Below, piece by piece: positions 17,485-26,192 of a stretch of DNA of 64,000 bases. The first letter of the stretch is position 1; each line of letters opens with the position of its first letter. The stretch lies in assembly GCF_032999765.1 (NCBI RefSeq), contig NZ_CP136051.1, positions 1,712,417 through 1,776,416 of the forward strand, given 5' to 3'. The translations under genes and the position numbers were made by a program. Under the pieces are notes generated by a model, which was not told the origin of the DNA, made no database searches, and worked only from the letters and a program-made list of their open reading frames with translations. Source of the stretch: Imperialibacter roseus. GTDB lineage: Bacteria; Bacteroidota; Bacteroidia; Cytophagales; Cyclobacteriaceae.

Positions 17485-17892
17485 TTAGCTCTCTTCTTTT
17501 TTGAACACATCGTTGAACTCCTTTTTTACATTGTTGACAACTGTGGTTGCATCTTCTTTGATACCATTCCAATTGTCTTTTGTTGCCTCTTTCACGCCCT
17601 CCAGTTTGGACTGAAGCTGCTCTTTTTGATCATTGAGTTTTTCTTTGAGCGTTTCGCTTTCTTCATCCATCTTGTCCTTTAAACCGTCGAGCTTCTCATC
17701 CAACTCGTCAATCTGATTTTCAATTTTGGCAGTAAGCTTCGCCTTTTCAACTTTGATCTTATCAGTCGCATTTTCTACCGCTTCTGTTGCATTCTCTTTC
17801 ATGTCCTCAGCCTCTTTTTTTGAGTTCTGGGTACAACTAAAGAACAACATCGACAGTATAGCTGACATCAATACACCTCTTAGAATTTTCAT
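17485..17892 (-). CDS. Small coiled-coil lipoprotein
   Basis: Lipoprotein of 135 aa with leader MKILRGVLMSAILSMLFFSC (lipobox C20). The rest is a single highly charged helix of heptad character, with segments such as KIENQIDELDEKLDGLKDKM and LNDQKEQLQSKLEGV, rich in Lys and Glu. It has no cysteine after the lipobox and no enzyme motif. Proteins of this kind are common in Bacteroidota and may act in the envelope, like small stress-induced lipoproteins with apolipoprotein-like helices. Function is not recognised. Confidence 0.8.
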   Translation of the reverse strand: MKILRGVLMSAILSMLFFSCTQNSKKEAEDMKENATEAVENATDKIKVEKAKLTAKIENQIDELDEKLDGLKDKMDEESETLKEKLNDQKEQLQSKLEGVKEATKDNWNGIKEDATTVVNNVKKEFNDVFKKEES

Positions 17893-18006
17893 AGTTTTTA
17901 ATTTAAAATTTATAACTGGTTACAACTAGTTATAGCGTTTTTAAAACTATTTTGTTTCATTCATGAGCGTAAGTGCCTGATTTTTAGAGGATAAAGAATG
18001 CATGGT

Positions 18007-18984
18007 TTAAAGCTTTTTCCAGCGTTCCACTGTGTTTGGCACGGGATCAATTGTTTGCAAATATTCGTAAATGGCCCCTAAGTCCTGCTCGGTCATGCCA
18101 GCGTACATGGTCCATGGCATCACAGTTTGGAACTCGCCTTTTGCCATATCTACATCAGGTAGCACGTAGGTGGTGTCGGTGTAAAGCTTGAACCGCTGGA
18201 TAAAGGCAGCTTTTGTCCACTTGCCTATGCCCGTTTCGTGTGGGGTAATGTTCATGGACGATACCATATAGCCGTTGCCCATGTTAAATTCAAAGCCGCC
18301 CGCAAAAAGCTCACCTACCACTGTTCCGTTTTCCTGCTTGGTGTGGCATTCGGCGCAGCCTGCGGCATTTGCCACATAGGCGCCATACTCGACTACATTT
18401 TTTGGATCTGGCATTTTTTTAGGGCTGGCTGCCGCTGGCATGGTGTTGATAATGAAATTGACCGGAAAATCGGCAGCAGACGGGTCCGGGTCAAATGCTA
18501 TTGGAGAGAGTGAGCGGACGTAGGCGATAATCGACTTAATATCCTCTGTGTCCATTTTGCCATAGTATTTGTAAGGCATGACTGGGAAGAAGGCCGTTCC
18601 ATGCTTGCTAACGCCTGTTGTAATGGCTCTGAAAATTTCGCCGTCCGTCCAGCCTTCCAAATGATGAGGTGTGATGTTTTTCGAAACAAAACGACCCGGG
18701 AAGCCAAAGCTCTGATCAAAAAGTTCACCGCCTCTGCCTTCTGTGCCAGGTATAGGAGGTCCGGCAAATTTGCTCCAGTCACGTGTGGAGTGGCAATCGA
18801 TACAAACGCTCACGTGGTTAGCGAGGTAGCGGCCTCGTTCAATTTGCTGTTCGGTGCCTTCAACTGATATCTCGGGGGCAGGCCCCACGTCAGGAAGTGC
18901 AAATTTCAGGTAGGACAAGCCTGACGCAATTATCAGGATTAACAGACTGATGACGATAATCGTCACCTTTAGAATCTTATTCAT
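18007..18984 (-). CDS. Diheme c-type cytochrome, membrane anchored
   Basis: Periplasmic electron carrier of 325 aa with an N-terminal anchor helix (residues 5-25) and two heme c sites: CIDCH at 61-65 and CAECH at 210-214. Each is followed by a cytochrome-c-like helix (DIKSIIAYVRSLSPIA in the first, DLGAIYEYLQTIDPVP in the second). It resembles the diheme subunits that pass electrons from membrane-bound or periplasmic dehydrogenases to terminal oxidases. No dehydrogenase gene is adjacent, so its partner is unknown. Confidence 0.92.
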   Translation of the reverse strand: MNKILKVTIIVISLLILIIASGLSYLKFALPDVGPAPEISVEGTEQQIERGRYLANHVSVCIDCHSTRDWSKFAGPPIPGTEGRGGELFDQSFGFPGRFVSKNITPHHLEGWTDGEIFRAITTGVSKHGTAFFPVMPYKYYGKMDTEDIKSIIAYVRSLSPIAFDPDPSAADFPVNFIINTMPAAASPKKMPDPKNVVEYGAYVANAAGCAECHTKQENGTVVGELFAGGFEFNMGNGYMVSSMNITPHETGIGKWTKAAFIQRFKLYTDTTYVLPDVDMAKGEFQTVMPWTMYAGMTEQDLGAIYEYLQTIDPVPNTVERWKKL

Positions 18985-19095
18985 ATTAGATAGAGTTGGT
19001 TAGCTTACAAAAATGTCCAAGGCTGGAAAAGCATAAAAAATTGTCTCCAAAATACGACATCGGAAATTAAAAACGAAAGGGTATCGAACCGATTG

Positions 19096-19596
19096 CTAGC
19101 TAAGGAACATTTCCTGCATGGCTTTCCAAAGCTTTCCTTTTAGTGCAATGGCTTGTTCGAGGGCAGCCAGGCTATCGGAGGCCAGGTACTGCTGGCCATC
19201 TCTTTTGATAACGGAGTATTTAGAGGTAGAGACCGGCAACTCCACGCCGAAAGAGAGCACCTTGCTGAAGGAAACTGTTTGCGCCGGATTGGCTTTGTAA
19301 TCCGATTCGCTGATGAGCACAGCACTTCTCAGGTCTATGCTAACTGCCGCTGTGATTTTGGTCAGCAGCTCTTTCTGCGACGCTTCGAGTGCCTGAAAAG
19401 GTTGTTTGAGAATGATCAGCGTGTTTTGTTTGGGAGCGGCTGCTTCAGCCATTGCGGCTTTTGTCTCCTCCGGTTTTGTGGCCTCAACAGGGGCTGGCTT
19501 TTCTGCCGGAGCCTGAGCACTTTGCTTTTCACCAATCAGGTAAAGCTCTTCAGTAAACAAAGCTTTCAACGAAGCCGGATGGAGATCAGCGCCCAT
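19096..19596 (-). CDS. Hypothetical protein downstream of a thioesterase
   Basis: A 166-aa soluble protein that is not recognised. Residues 1-20 (MGADLHPASLKALFTEELYL) and the C-terminal 90 residues look folded, separated by an Ala/Pro/Glu/Lys-rich linker at about 25-55. The C-terminal part contains IILKQPFQALEASQKELLTK and ends in KLWKAMQEMFLS. The gene starts 6 nt after the stop of an acyl-CoA thioesterase, so it is co-transcribed with that gene and probably with pcm. No signal peptide. No function is offered. Confidence 0.7.
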   Translation of the reverse strand: MGADLHPASLKALFTEELYLIGEKQSAQAPAEKPAPVEATKPEETKAAMAEAAAPKQNTLIILKQPFQALEASQKELLTKITAAVSIDLRSAVLISESDYKANPAQTVSFSKVLSFGVELPVSTSKYSVIKRDGQQYLASDSLAALEQAIALKGKLWKAMQEMFLS

Positions 19597-19602
19597 AGTG
19601 AT

Positions 19603-20139
19603 TTAGCTTAGGTCTTCAGGTTTTAACTTAAAAATAGACTTCAACTCTACGGCATCCTCAGGCTTCATCCTTTTTGCCAACACCAGCCTCAGCTGACGGC
19701 GGCGAAGGGCACCTTCGTAGAGTTCCTTTTCAAATTCCGTTTCTGGAGTCAACTCCGGCACATCAATTGGCCGGCCGGTTTGGTCTACAGCCACAAAAGT
19801 GAAAAAAGCCGTGTTGCTGTCAATTTTTTTATTGCCTGGGATGTCTTCTGCTGTCACCTGGATATATACTTCCATCGACGAGTTGAAGGCTCTTGTAACT
19901 TGTGCTTTAAGCGTCACAACGTTCCCCAGCCGAATCGGTTTGCCAAACGAAACGTTGTCGACGGAAGCTGTTACCACTATGCGGTTTGAATGCTTTTGTG
20001 CCGCAATGGCGCTTACTATATCCATCCAGTGCATCAGCCGACCTCCCATGAGGTTGTTGAGCGTGTTGGTGTCGTTGGGCAACACCAGCTCTGTCATGAC
20101 TACTTCCGATTCCTTTGCACTCTTTGCTTTTTTTGCCAT
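19603..20139 (-). CDS. Acyl-CoA thioesterase, hotdog fold
   Basis: Hydrolyses acyl-CoA to free acid and CoA; 178 aa from this start. The hotdog core shows TNTLNNLMGGRLMHWMDIVSA-type residues, with the catalytic Asn/Asp region (NTLNNLMGG and MDIVSAIAA) and the strand VTASVDNVSFGKPIRLG. The C-terminus is charged, with AVELKSIFKLK. This is the YciA/ACOT cytosolic type. The Met at 20139 is preferred because it falls just after the pcm stop; earlier Met codons at 20163 and 20184 would overlap pcm. It forms an operon with pcm upstream and the hypothetical gene downstream. Confidence 0.92.
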   Translation of the reverse strand: MAKKAKSAKESEVVMTELVLPNDTNTLNNLMGGRLMHWMDIVSAIAAQKHSNRIVVTASVDNVSFGKPIRLGNVVTLKAQVTRAFNSSMEVYIQVTAEDIPGNKKIDSNTAFFTFVAVDQTGRPIDVPELTPETEFEKELYEGALRRRQLRLVLAKRMKPEDAVELKSIFKLKPEDLS

Positions 20140-20143
20140 CTCG

Positions 20144-20797
20144 TTATTTTTTGCCCCAGCCATGCTCGCCCAGTAATGGCACAAAGCTAAAATTATCGAA
20201 AGTTTCTTTCACCAGTTTGTTGCCTTCTTTTTTGGTTATCCGAATCATTTTTTGGCTTTTGTCGTCACCCACCGGTATCACCAGCCTGCCTCCCGGCTTT
20301 AGCTGCTCAACAAGTGCGGTGGGAATTGTGGGCGCTCCGGCCGTGACTAAAATAGCGTCGAATGGAGCAAAGTTAGGCATGCCCTTCGACCCGTCTCCCT
20401 GAAAAAAATAGGCCTTATATCCCATGGAGGGGAGAAACTTACGAGTTCTCTCATAAAGCACTTTGTTATATTCAATGGTGTAGACTTCAGCGCCAAGCTC
20501 CAATAAAATGCAACACTGATAGCCAGATCCGGTGCCAATTTCCAGGACTTTACTTCCTGAACCTGCGCCCGTTAGCTGTGTTTGAAACGCTACGGTGTAG
20601 GGCTGAGAAATGGTTTGGTCTTCCCCAATGGGAAAGGCTTTGTCCTGATAGGCGTGTTCTACAAAGGCGTTGTCGAAGAAAAAGTGGCGAGGTACTTTGC
20701 CAATGGCGTCGAGCACCATTTTGCTCTTAATCCCTTTTTCAATTAACGTATTTACAAGTCCTCTTCTTAGCCCTTTGTGCCTGTAGCTGTCTTCCAT
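20144..20797 (-). CDS. pcm: Protein-L-isoaspartate O-methyltransferase
   Basis: SAM-dependent repair methyltransferase acting on isoaspartyl residues in damaged proteins, 217 aa, cytosolic. Visible motifs are IGEDQTISQPYTVAFQTQL (the family's substrate-side signature around TISQP), SAM-binding VLEIGTGSGYQ, and ILVTAGAPTIPTALVEQLKPGG. The length is normal. It is the first gene of a short minus-strand unit with the thioesterase. The divergent gene on the other side is ribE, with 139 bp between them that must hold both promoters. Confidence 0.96.
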   Translation of the reverse strand: MEDSYRHKGLRRGLVNTLIEKGIKSKMVLDAIGKVPRHFFFDNAFVEHAYQDKAFPIGEDQTISQPYTVAFQTQLTGAGSGSKVLEIGTGSGYQCCILLELGAEVYTIEYNKVLYERTRKFLPSMGYKAYFFQGDGSKGMPNFAPFDAILVTAGAPTIPTALVEQLKPGGRLVIPVGDDKSQKMIRITKKEGNKLVKETFDNFSFVPLLGEHGWGKK

Positions 20798-20935
20798 TCT
20801 GATGGCAATTTAATTGAATTGACAGTACGGGGCACAGAAGGCGATCAGTTTTGTTCATTACTTTTGAAAGATATTGGAAAAGGCTACCGTGGGGAGCTTC
20901 TGCCAGTTAAATTCGCTGGATAATTAATAATTGAG

Positions 20936-21523
20936 ATGTTTACAGGGATTGTTGAAACTACCGGGAAAGTAGAGAAGATAGAAAAGTATGGATCCAACTA
21001 TACTTTCACAATCGAAAGTGCGATTAGCCCCGAGCTAAAGATTGATCAGAGTGTGTCTCACAACGGTGTTTGCCTGACGGTGATTGGCGTTGCCGGTAGA
21101 GCGCATCAGGTTACGGCTATCCACGAGACAATGGAGAAGACGGCGCTGGGGTTGCTAAAAGAAGGCGACCTTGTTAACCTGGAAAGATGCATGCTGGCCA
21201 ATGGTCGGTTCGATGGTCATATAGTGCAAGGCCATGTTGACCAGGTAGGCGTTTGTATAAGCAGAACGGAAGAAGACGGCAGTTGGCTGTTCGATTTTAA
21301 GTATGATGACGCATTGGGCAATGTGACTGTCGAAAAAGGCTCTATTTGCATCAATGGTGTAAGCCTGACTTGTTTCAACTCAAGAAAAGGGGAGTTTAGG
21401 GTGGCTATAATTCCCTATACTTTTGAGCACACAAATTTCAAAAATATCGACAAGGGTACTAATGTTAATCTTGAATTTGATATTTTGGGGAAATATATTC
21501 AGAGAATAATAAAAGGATACTAA
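20936..21523 (+). CDS. ribE: Riboflavin synthase alpha chain
   Basis: Converts two 6,7-dimethyl-8-ribityllumazine molecules to riboflavin, 195 aa. It has the two lumazine-binding repeats: the first from MFTGIVETTGKVEKI, with SVSHNGVCLTV, and the second from GHIVQGHVDQVG, with GSICINGVSLTC. The usual length is about 195-220 aa. No FMN riboswitch pattern was found in the 139-bp upstream region. An orphan LytTR regulator follows 32 bp downstream on the same strand and may be co-transcribed. Confidence 0.96.
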   Translation: MFTGIVETTGKVEKIEKYGSNYTFTIESAISPELKIDQSVSHNGVCLTVIGVAGRAHQVTAIHETMEKTALGLLKEGDLVNLERCMLANGRFDGHIVQGHVDQVGVCISRTEEDGSWLFDFKYDDALGNVTVEKGSICINGVSLTCFNSRKGEFRVAIIPYTFEHTNFKNIDKGTNVNLEFDILGKYIQRIIKGY

Positions 21524-21555
21524 TCGACCTGAACCTTCAACCTTAAGAATTTACT

Positions 21556-22254
21556 ATGGAAGTTAAATGCATGGTAGTGGATGACGATCCGCTGGCGAGA
21601 AAGCTGGTTAAACACTACATTGAAAAAACGGAATTTCTGACGTTGAGCTATGAGCTTGCCAATCCGATTGAAGCCAAAAACATACTGGTGAAGGAGGATG
21701 CTGACGTCGATTTGCTGTTTCTGGATATCCAAATGCCAGAAATGTCGGGGCTCGAATTAATGGAGTCGCTGGATAAATCTTACCAGATTGTTTTCATCAC
21801 TTCCGAAGAGCAGTATGCTGTTCAGGCATTTGAGAATAGTGTAGTCGACTACCTCGTAAAGCCTTTTGAATACCCACGTTTTTTGAAGGCCGCCACTAAA
21901 GGCAAAGAGAATATTGAGACACTTCGCAGGTTTGTAGAAAAACAAACCCACGTTTTTGTGAAGTGCGATGGCAGGCTTGTGAGGATTCAGCTAAGTGACC
22001 TGCTGTTTGTAGAAGCGCTGGCTGATTACGTGATCTTCAACACCAAAAAAGGAAAGTACATTGTTCACTACACAATGAAAGGTATAGAAAAGCGGCTCCC
22101 CACCACCTCCTTTGCCAGGGTTCACAGGTCGTACATTATTAATATCGACAATGTGGATCATCTTGAGGAATCGAATATCATGATAGGTGATAAGAGTGTG
22201 CCGGTAGGAGCTTCTTACAAAGAGAAATTCATCAAGAAGCTAAACATGCTTTAG
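21556..22254 (+). CDS. LytTR family response regulator, no adjacent kinase
   Basis: Response regulator of 232 aa: receiver domain with D9-D11 and phosphoacceptor D57 in LLFLDIQMPE, switch Lys in VKPFEYP, then a LytTR DNA-binding domain (DLLFVEALADYVIFNTKKGK, then FARVHRSYIINIDNVDHL). No histidine kinase gene is near, so it is an orphan. It follows ribE closely and its 3' end overlaps by 15 bp the end of the convergent PAP2 gene. Confidence 0.94.
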   Translation: MEVKCMVVDDDPLARKLVKHYIEKTEFLTLSYELANPIEAKNILVKEDADVDLLFLDIQMPEMSGLELMESLDKSYQIVFITSEEQYAVQAFENSVVDYLVKPFEYPRFLKAATKGKENIETLRRFVEKQTHVFVKCDGRLVRIQLSDLLFVEALADYVIFNTKKGKYIVHYTMKGIEKRLPTTSFARVHRSYIINIDNVDHLEESNIMIGDKSVPVGASYKEKFIKKLNML

Positions 22255-22800
22255 TCTGCCTGTTTTCCTCCCAATCAGATAAATGGTGTAGGCTGCGGCA
22301 ATACCCACAAGGGCTCCCACAAGTACATCGCCGGGGTAGTGCACGCCAACGTAAATCCTGCTATAAGTCACTACTGCGGCCCAGACGTACCACACAAAGT
22401 GCCAGTAGGGTTTTCCTGTGTGCAATAGACTGACGAACGTGGCCAGTGCAAAAGTGTTGGCTGCGTGTGAGGAGGCAAAGCCAAATTTCCCTCCGCATCC
22501 GTCAACCAGATGAACCAGTGAGGCGATGGCGGGGTCATGGCATGGCCTCAGTCTTTCGAAAAATGGCTTCATAAGGCCAGAGGTCAGCTGGTCGGCTATC
22601 ACAATGGTGAGCACTATGGCAAGTATTGACCAAACCGCCTCCTTTTTTTGCTGGTAGATTAACCAGGCAATGAGAGCAAGGTAAAGCGGAATCCAGGTAT
22701 TTCTTCCAGTTATCAGCAGCATGGGGCCGTCAAGCCAACTGGCATAGTGCGAGTTGAGCCACAGGAAAAATTGTTGGTCTAACTCAATTAGCCAGTTCAT
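22240..22800 (-). CDS. PAP2-family membrane phosphatase
   Basis: Membrane acid phosphatase of 186 aa with about five helices. The three catalytic parts are KPFFERLRP (C1), SSHAANTF (C2, where the commoner PSGH is SSHA) and SRIYVGVHYPGDVLVG (C3, with the nucleophile His). Likely substrates are undecaprenyl pyrophosphate, phosphatidylglycerol phosphate or a lipid A phosphate. It overlaps the upstream hemF by 4 nt, an arrangement with no obvious functional link. Exact substrate unknown. Confidence 0.9.
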   Translation of the reverse strand: MNWLIELDQQFFLWLNSHYASWLDGPMLLITGRNTWIPLYLALIAWLIYQQKKEAVWSILAIVLTIVIADQLTSGLMKPFFERLRPCHDPAIASLVHLVDGCGGKFGFASSHAANTFALATFVSLLHTGKPYWHFVWYVWAAVVTYSRIYVGVHYPGDVLVGALVGIAAAYTIYLIGRKTGRLKHV

Positions 22801-23696
22801 AAGCCCAACCAGTTAACCCCTTTCTTAAGGGACAAAAGCGTGTCATGTTCCGGCGTACCTGCCTCAGGCTGGTGGTTGTATTCCCAGCCAGCCAATGGCG
22901 GCAAGCTCATCAATATCGACTCAATACGTCCATCTGTTTCTAATCCAAATTTTGTACCCCTGTCGAGCACGAGATTAAACTCCACATAGCGGCCTCTTCG
23001 CAGCATTTGCCAGTTTTTCTCCCGCTCACCATAAGGCTGCGAGCTATTGCTGGCCATAAAGTGCGTGTAAGTAGGTGCAAAAGTGTTGCCCACGTCTTGT
23101 ACAAACTTCCACCGGTCATCCATCGAAATTCCATCTTCTGCTTTCAGGTGGTCGAAGAATATTCCACCAATGCCACGGGTCTCGTGGCGGTGCTGCACAT
23201 AGAAATAGTTGTCAGCCCATTCCTTGAACTTTGGGTAGTAAGCCGGGTTGTGCCTGTCACAGGTGTTTTTGAGTGCCTGGTGGAAATAGAGGGCGTCGTT
23301 GGGGTTTACATAGTGTGGGGTGAGGTCGATGCCGCCGCCAAACCAGCAAACGCCGTTGCTCATTTCAAAGTACCGAACGTTCATGTGAATGATGGGTACA
23401 AAAGGATTGGAGGGGTGGAGTACGATGGAAACGCCGGTAGCGTAGAAATCTGCATGGTCGAGGCCAAAGGACTGAAGAACTTTTTCGGGTGTTGGGCCCC
23501 ATACCGCTGAAAAGTTGACGCCTCCTTTTTCAATTACTTTTCCATTTCTTATCACCCGTGACCTGCCACCGCCGCCCCCAGGCCTGTCCCAGGCATCCTC
23601 TTCAAAGGAACCAGTGCCATCGGCTGCTTCCAGTGACACACAGATATTATCCTGTAAGCCTTTGAACCAATTTGTAATTTCTTCTTTTCCAGGCAT
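22797..23696 (-). CDS. hemF: Coproporphyrinogen III oxidase, aerobic
   Basis: Oxygen-dependent oxidative decarboxylation of coproporphyrinogen III to protoporphyrinogen IX in heme synthesis, 299 aa. Conserved signatures include RPGGGGGRSRVI, SIVLHPSNPFVPIIHMNVRY (with the catalytic His) and GGIDLTPHYVN, with RRGRYVEFNLVLDRGTKFGL at the C-terminal side. The presence of HemF shows an oxygen-using lifestyle and fits the many cytochromes c here. It heads a two-gene unit with the PAP2 phosphatase. Confidence 0.97.
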   Translation of the reverse strand: MPGKEEITNWFKGLQDNICVSLEAADGTGSFEEDAWDRPGGGGGRSRVIRNGKVIEKGGVNFSAVWGPTPEKVLQSFGLDHADFYATGVSIVLHPSNPFVPIIHMNVRYFEMSNGVCWFGGGIDLTPHYVNPNDALYFHQALKNTCDRHNPAYYPKFKEWADNYFYVQHRHETRGIGGIFFDHLKAEDGISMDDRWKFVQDVGNTFAPTYTHFMASNSSQPYGEREKNWQMLRRGRYVEFNLVLDRGTKFGLETDGRIESILMSLPPLAGWEYNHQPEAGTPEHDTLLSLKKGVNWLGL

Positions 23697-23743
23697 AGCT
23701 TCAACGATATCAATTCAATGGCAAATATAGGAGAACCACAAAA

Positions 23744-26188
23744 CTAGAACGGGTACCCGATTCCAATATTCAGAATAGTCTGCTCTTTTTCGCCAAATGG
23801 GAAGTTGGTCAGCAGTTTGTCGAACACCCATCTTTGTCCGGGAGGTCTTGCAGGATCATGTATCTTTGCTCCCGCATCGAGCCTGAGGATAAGGAACGAA
23901 AAATCAAACCTCAGGCCAAAGCCAGATCCAACTGCGATTTCTTTAGCAAATGAGTCAACTTTGAACTGGCTTCCGGGCCTGGTGACGTCATCTCTTAGCG
24001 TCCACACGTTACCTGCGTCAATGAAAAACGCCCACGATACAAAGCTGAAAAGCCTTCTGCGATATTCAACACTTGTTTCTAGTAAGATTTCTCCTGGTTG
24101 TTCGAAGCTGTAGTCGTAGAGCCCGTCTTTTTCCGGGTTGTCGTTGAGTGGAGGCGTGTAGGATCCTGGGCCAAGCCGCCGGGGGCGCCAGGCTCTAATA
24201 CCATTGCTTCCGCCAGCAAAGAAGTACTTTTCATAGGGAAGCACGGTGTTTATCCCGTAGGGCACAGCCACCCCAACGTTGAAGCGGTAGGCAAGATCGT
24301 GCTTCGATGATAGGTTGGTGACCTTTCGAAAGTCAAAATTGGCTTTAGAAAATTGGTAGTACTCCAACCGGTCACTAATGAGATTGTCCTCATTGAAGAA
24401 CCAGAGTGAGTTTCCGCTGCTTTCGACAAAAATTCTGAAAAAGCTGGCATTCCCTTTAGTAATACCATAGCTATTGTTGTTGACCGCCATCGAGAAGCTG
24501 GTGCTTCCAACGTAAGATGGGTTAAAGGAATTGATCAATCGGTTGCCTCTGTCGGCGTAGTCTTGAAGTAACTCTTTGAATTTGTCGTCCTTCAACTCCG
24601 AGTCAATAAAGCTGATATCGGCAAGGGTAAGGTTGAACAGGTGTTTATTGTCCTTTTGCCAGATGTATGCCCAGGTCGAGTTAAAGTTGGTTCGTTTGTA
24701 CTCACGCCTGTCGGTAACGGTAGTACCTACCAGCCAGCGTGTTCTGGGGTTGAGCCGCCCCTGGTCTCGTCGTCTGCTCCAGGAGGCAGGTGTGATGAAC
24801 TGAGGAAAAGTCAAGGCAAGATTCCCTCCGTACTCCTTGCTGGAATACACATCCTTTACATCGGATGGTGATGCGACGCCTTCGATACCAAACCTGCCAG
24901 ACAGTTCCAGTATTTCAAGGCCCTTGAATACATTCCTGTCTTTGATATTGGCGTTGACAAAGGGTCCGGGAAGTCCCTGGCTTACATTGACACCAAACTC
25001 TGTTGAGGTTTGGAACTTTTGAAGAGGGCTGGTATAGATATTGGCGATGAAATGAGTACCTACGGTGTCGTAGTTGATGTTGACAAACTTGAAAATATCG
25101 AGGTTGGCCAATTGCTTTTGCGTCTCGAAGGTGTTGGCCCTGCTATACATACTATCCGGGTAGATGAAAACCCTCCAGTCAAGTATTTTTTTGTTGTATC
25201 GCTCCTCATAGAAGCTATAGTTGACACCATGATAGATCCTATTGCTTCGCTTCTCACCGGGGATATTGATATTGGCATCAGTAATGAAGTTTACAGAGTC
25301 GATGACAAATCTTTTGTGGTCATGTTCCTTTACAGGTGATTTCACTGCGATTTCGATGAGGACCTTTTTGCCGCCCAGGCTTGCCGTGTCCACCTGAAAA
25401 GAAATTAATTGCTTATTGAATCTGTAGTAGCCCTTGTTTACAAGAGATTCATAGACTCTTTCCCGTTCACTGGCCAGCTCCTTTTGGCGATATCTGTCGC
25501 CCTTCACTAACAGTGATTTATTCTCTGAGTTAAGTACAATGTCCTTGATCTCATCGTCGGGTATGCCGTAAAATATCGAATCAATAACATACGGCTTGTT
25601 TCTTTCAAGCTCATAGGTCACCGACACTAGTTTCTCCTTTTCTTTCAGCGATGAGGTAACTCCGGCATTGAAATACCCCTCCGACTGAAGGTAGGATACA
25701 AGCTGTTGCTCTGTTTGTTCTCGCAACTCTGGCTTGAAAACGGCGACTTCCTCACCCCACCGCATGAATAAATTGCCTTCCTTTAAAGTTTTGTCAATTT
25801 TAGAGACCTTCTTGAGCTTTCTTGATTTAAGAAGCTCTGCTTTTTTTGGCTTTTTTTTGTCTGTTGCTTTGGCAATCTTGGCATCGTACCTGGCAATGGC
25901 ACTTTCTTTTTTGCTTTGATACTTTGCTGAATCGTACCTGTGTTGCCCCCAGTAGTAGACATTCACATATAGAGACCAGGGGAAAATGGGCGTTCGCCGA
26001 TTGGGCTTTTGCTGAAATTGGGCTTCGAGTTCATCTATATTCAGTCCCTTGGCATTTTCTATTGATTCTTTGTAAAGCAGCTTCTCGTCTTCTTTAAGGT
26101 ACCGCAATCCCAAACACCCCGACAAGGTGCCCGAAAAAGCAGCGGCAATAATGGTTATAAATACTAATTTGCGGATTGAAGCCGTCAC
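23744..26188 (-). CDS. BamA/TamA-family outer membrane lipoprotein
   Basis: Outer-membrane protein with POTRA-like repeats and a C-terminal Omp85 barrel, 814 aa from this start. An N-terminal leader of about 20 residues ends in GTLSGC, a lipobox, as in Bacteroidota TamL-type proteins. A charged segment follows (YDAKIAKATDKKKPKKAELL), then POTRA-like parts and a barrel with FFAGGSNGIRAWRPRRLGPG and a terminal aromatic (IGIGYPF). The start is taken as a GTG at 26188, right before the lipobox leader. The nearest ATG, at 26221, would overlap the divergent methyltransferase. Likely role: barrel assembly or translocation. Confidence 0.88.
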   Translation of the reverse strand: MTASIRKLVFITIIAAAFSGTLSGCLGLRYLKEDEKLLYKESIENAKGLNIDELEAQFQQKPNRRTPIFPWSLYVNVYYWGQHRYDSAKYQSKKESAIARYDAKIAKATDKKKPKKAELLKSRKLKKVSKIDKTLKEGNLFMRWGEEVAVFKPELREQTEQQLVSYLQSEGYFNAGVTSSLKEKEKLVSVTYELERNKPYVIDSIFYGIPDDEIKDIVLNSENKSLLVKGDRYRQKELASERERVYESLVNKGYYRFNKQLISFQVDTASLGGKKVLIEIAVKSPVKEHDHKRFVIDSVNFITDANINIPGEKRSNRIYHGVNYSFYEERYNKKILDWRVFIYPDSMYSRANTFETQKQLANLDIFKFVNINYDTVGTHFIANIYTSPLQKFQTSTEFGVNVSQGLPGPFVNANIKDRNVFKGLEILELSGRFGIEGVASPSDVKDVYSSKEYGGNLALTFPQFITPASWSRRRDQGRLNPRTRWLVGTTVTDRREYKRTNFNSTWAYIWQKDNKHLFNLTLADISFIDSELKDDKFKELLQDYADRGNRLINSFNPSYVGSTSFSMAVNNNSYGITKGNASFFRIFVESSGNSLWFFNEDNLISDRLEYYQFSKANFDFRKVTNLSSKHDLAYRFNVGVAVPYGINTVLPYEKYFFAGGSNGIRAWRPRRLGPGSYTPPLNDNPEKDGLYDYSFEQPGEILLETSVEYRRRLFSFVSWAFFIDAGNVWTLRDDVTRPGSQFKVDSFAKEIAVGSGFGLRFDFSFLILRLDAGAKIHDPARPPGQRWVFDKLLTNFPFGEKEQTILNIGIGYPF

Positions 26189-26192
26189 GGGA

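Noticed and set aside
20798-20935. FMN riboswitch before ribE
   Set aside because: None of the conserved FMN-aptamer blocks could be found in the 139-bp region.
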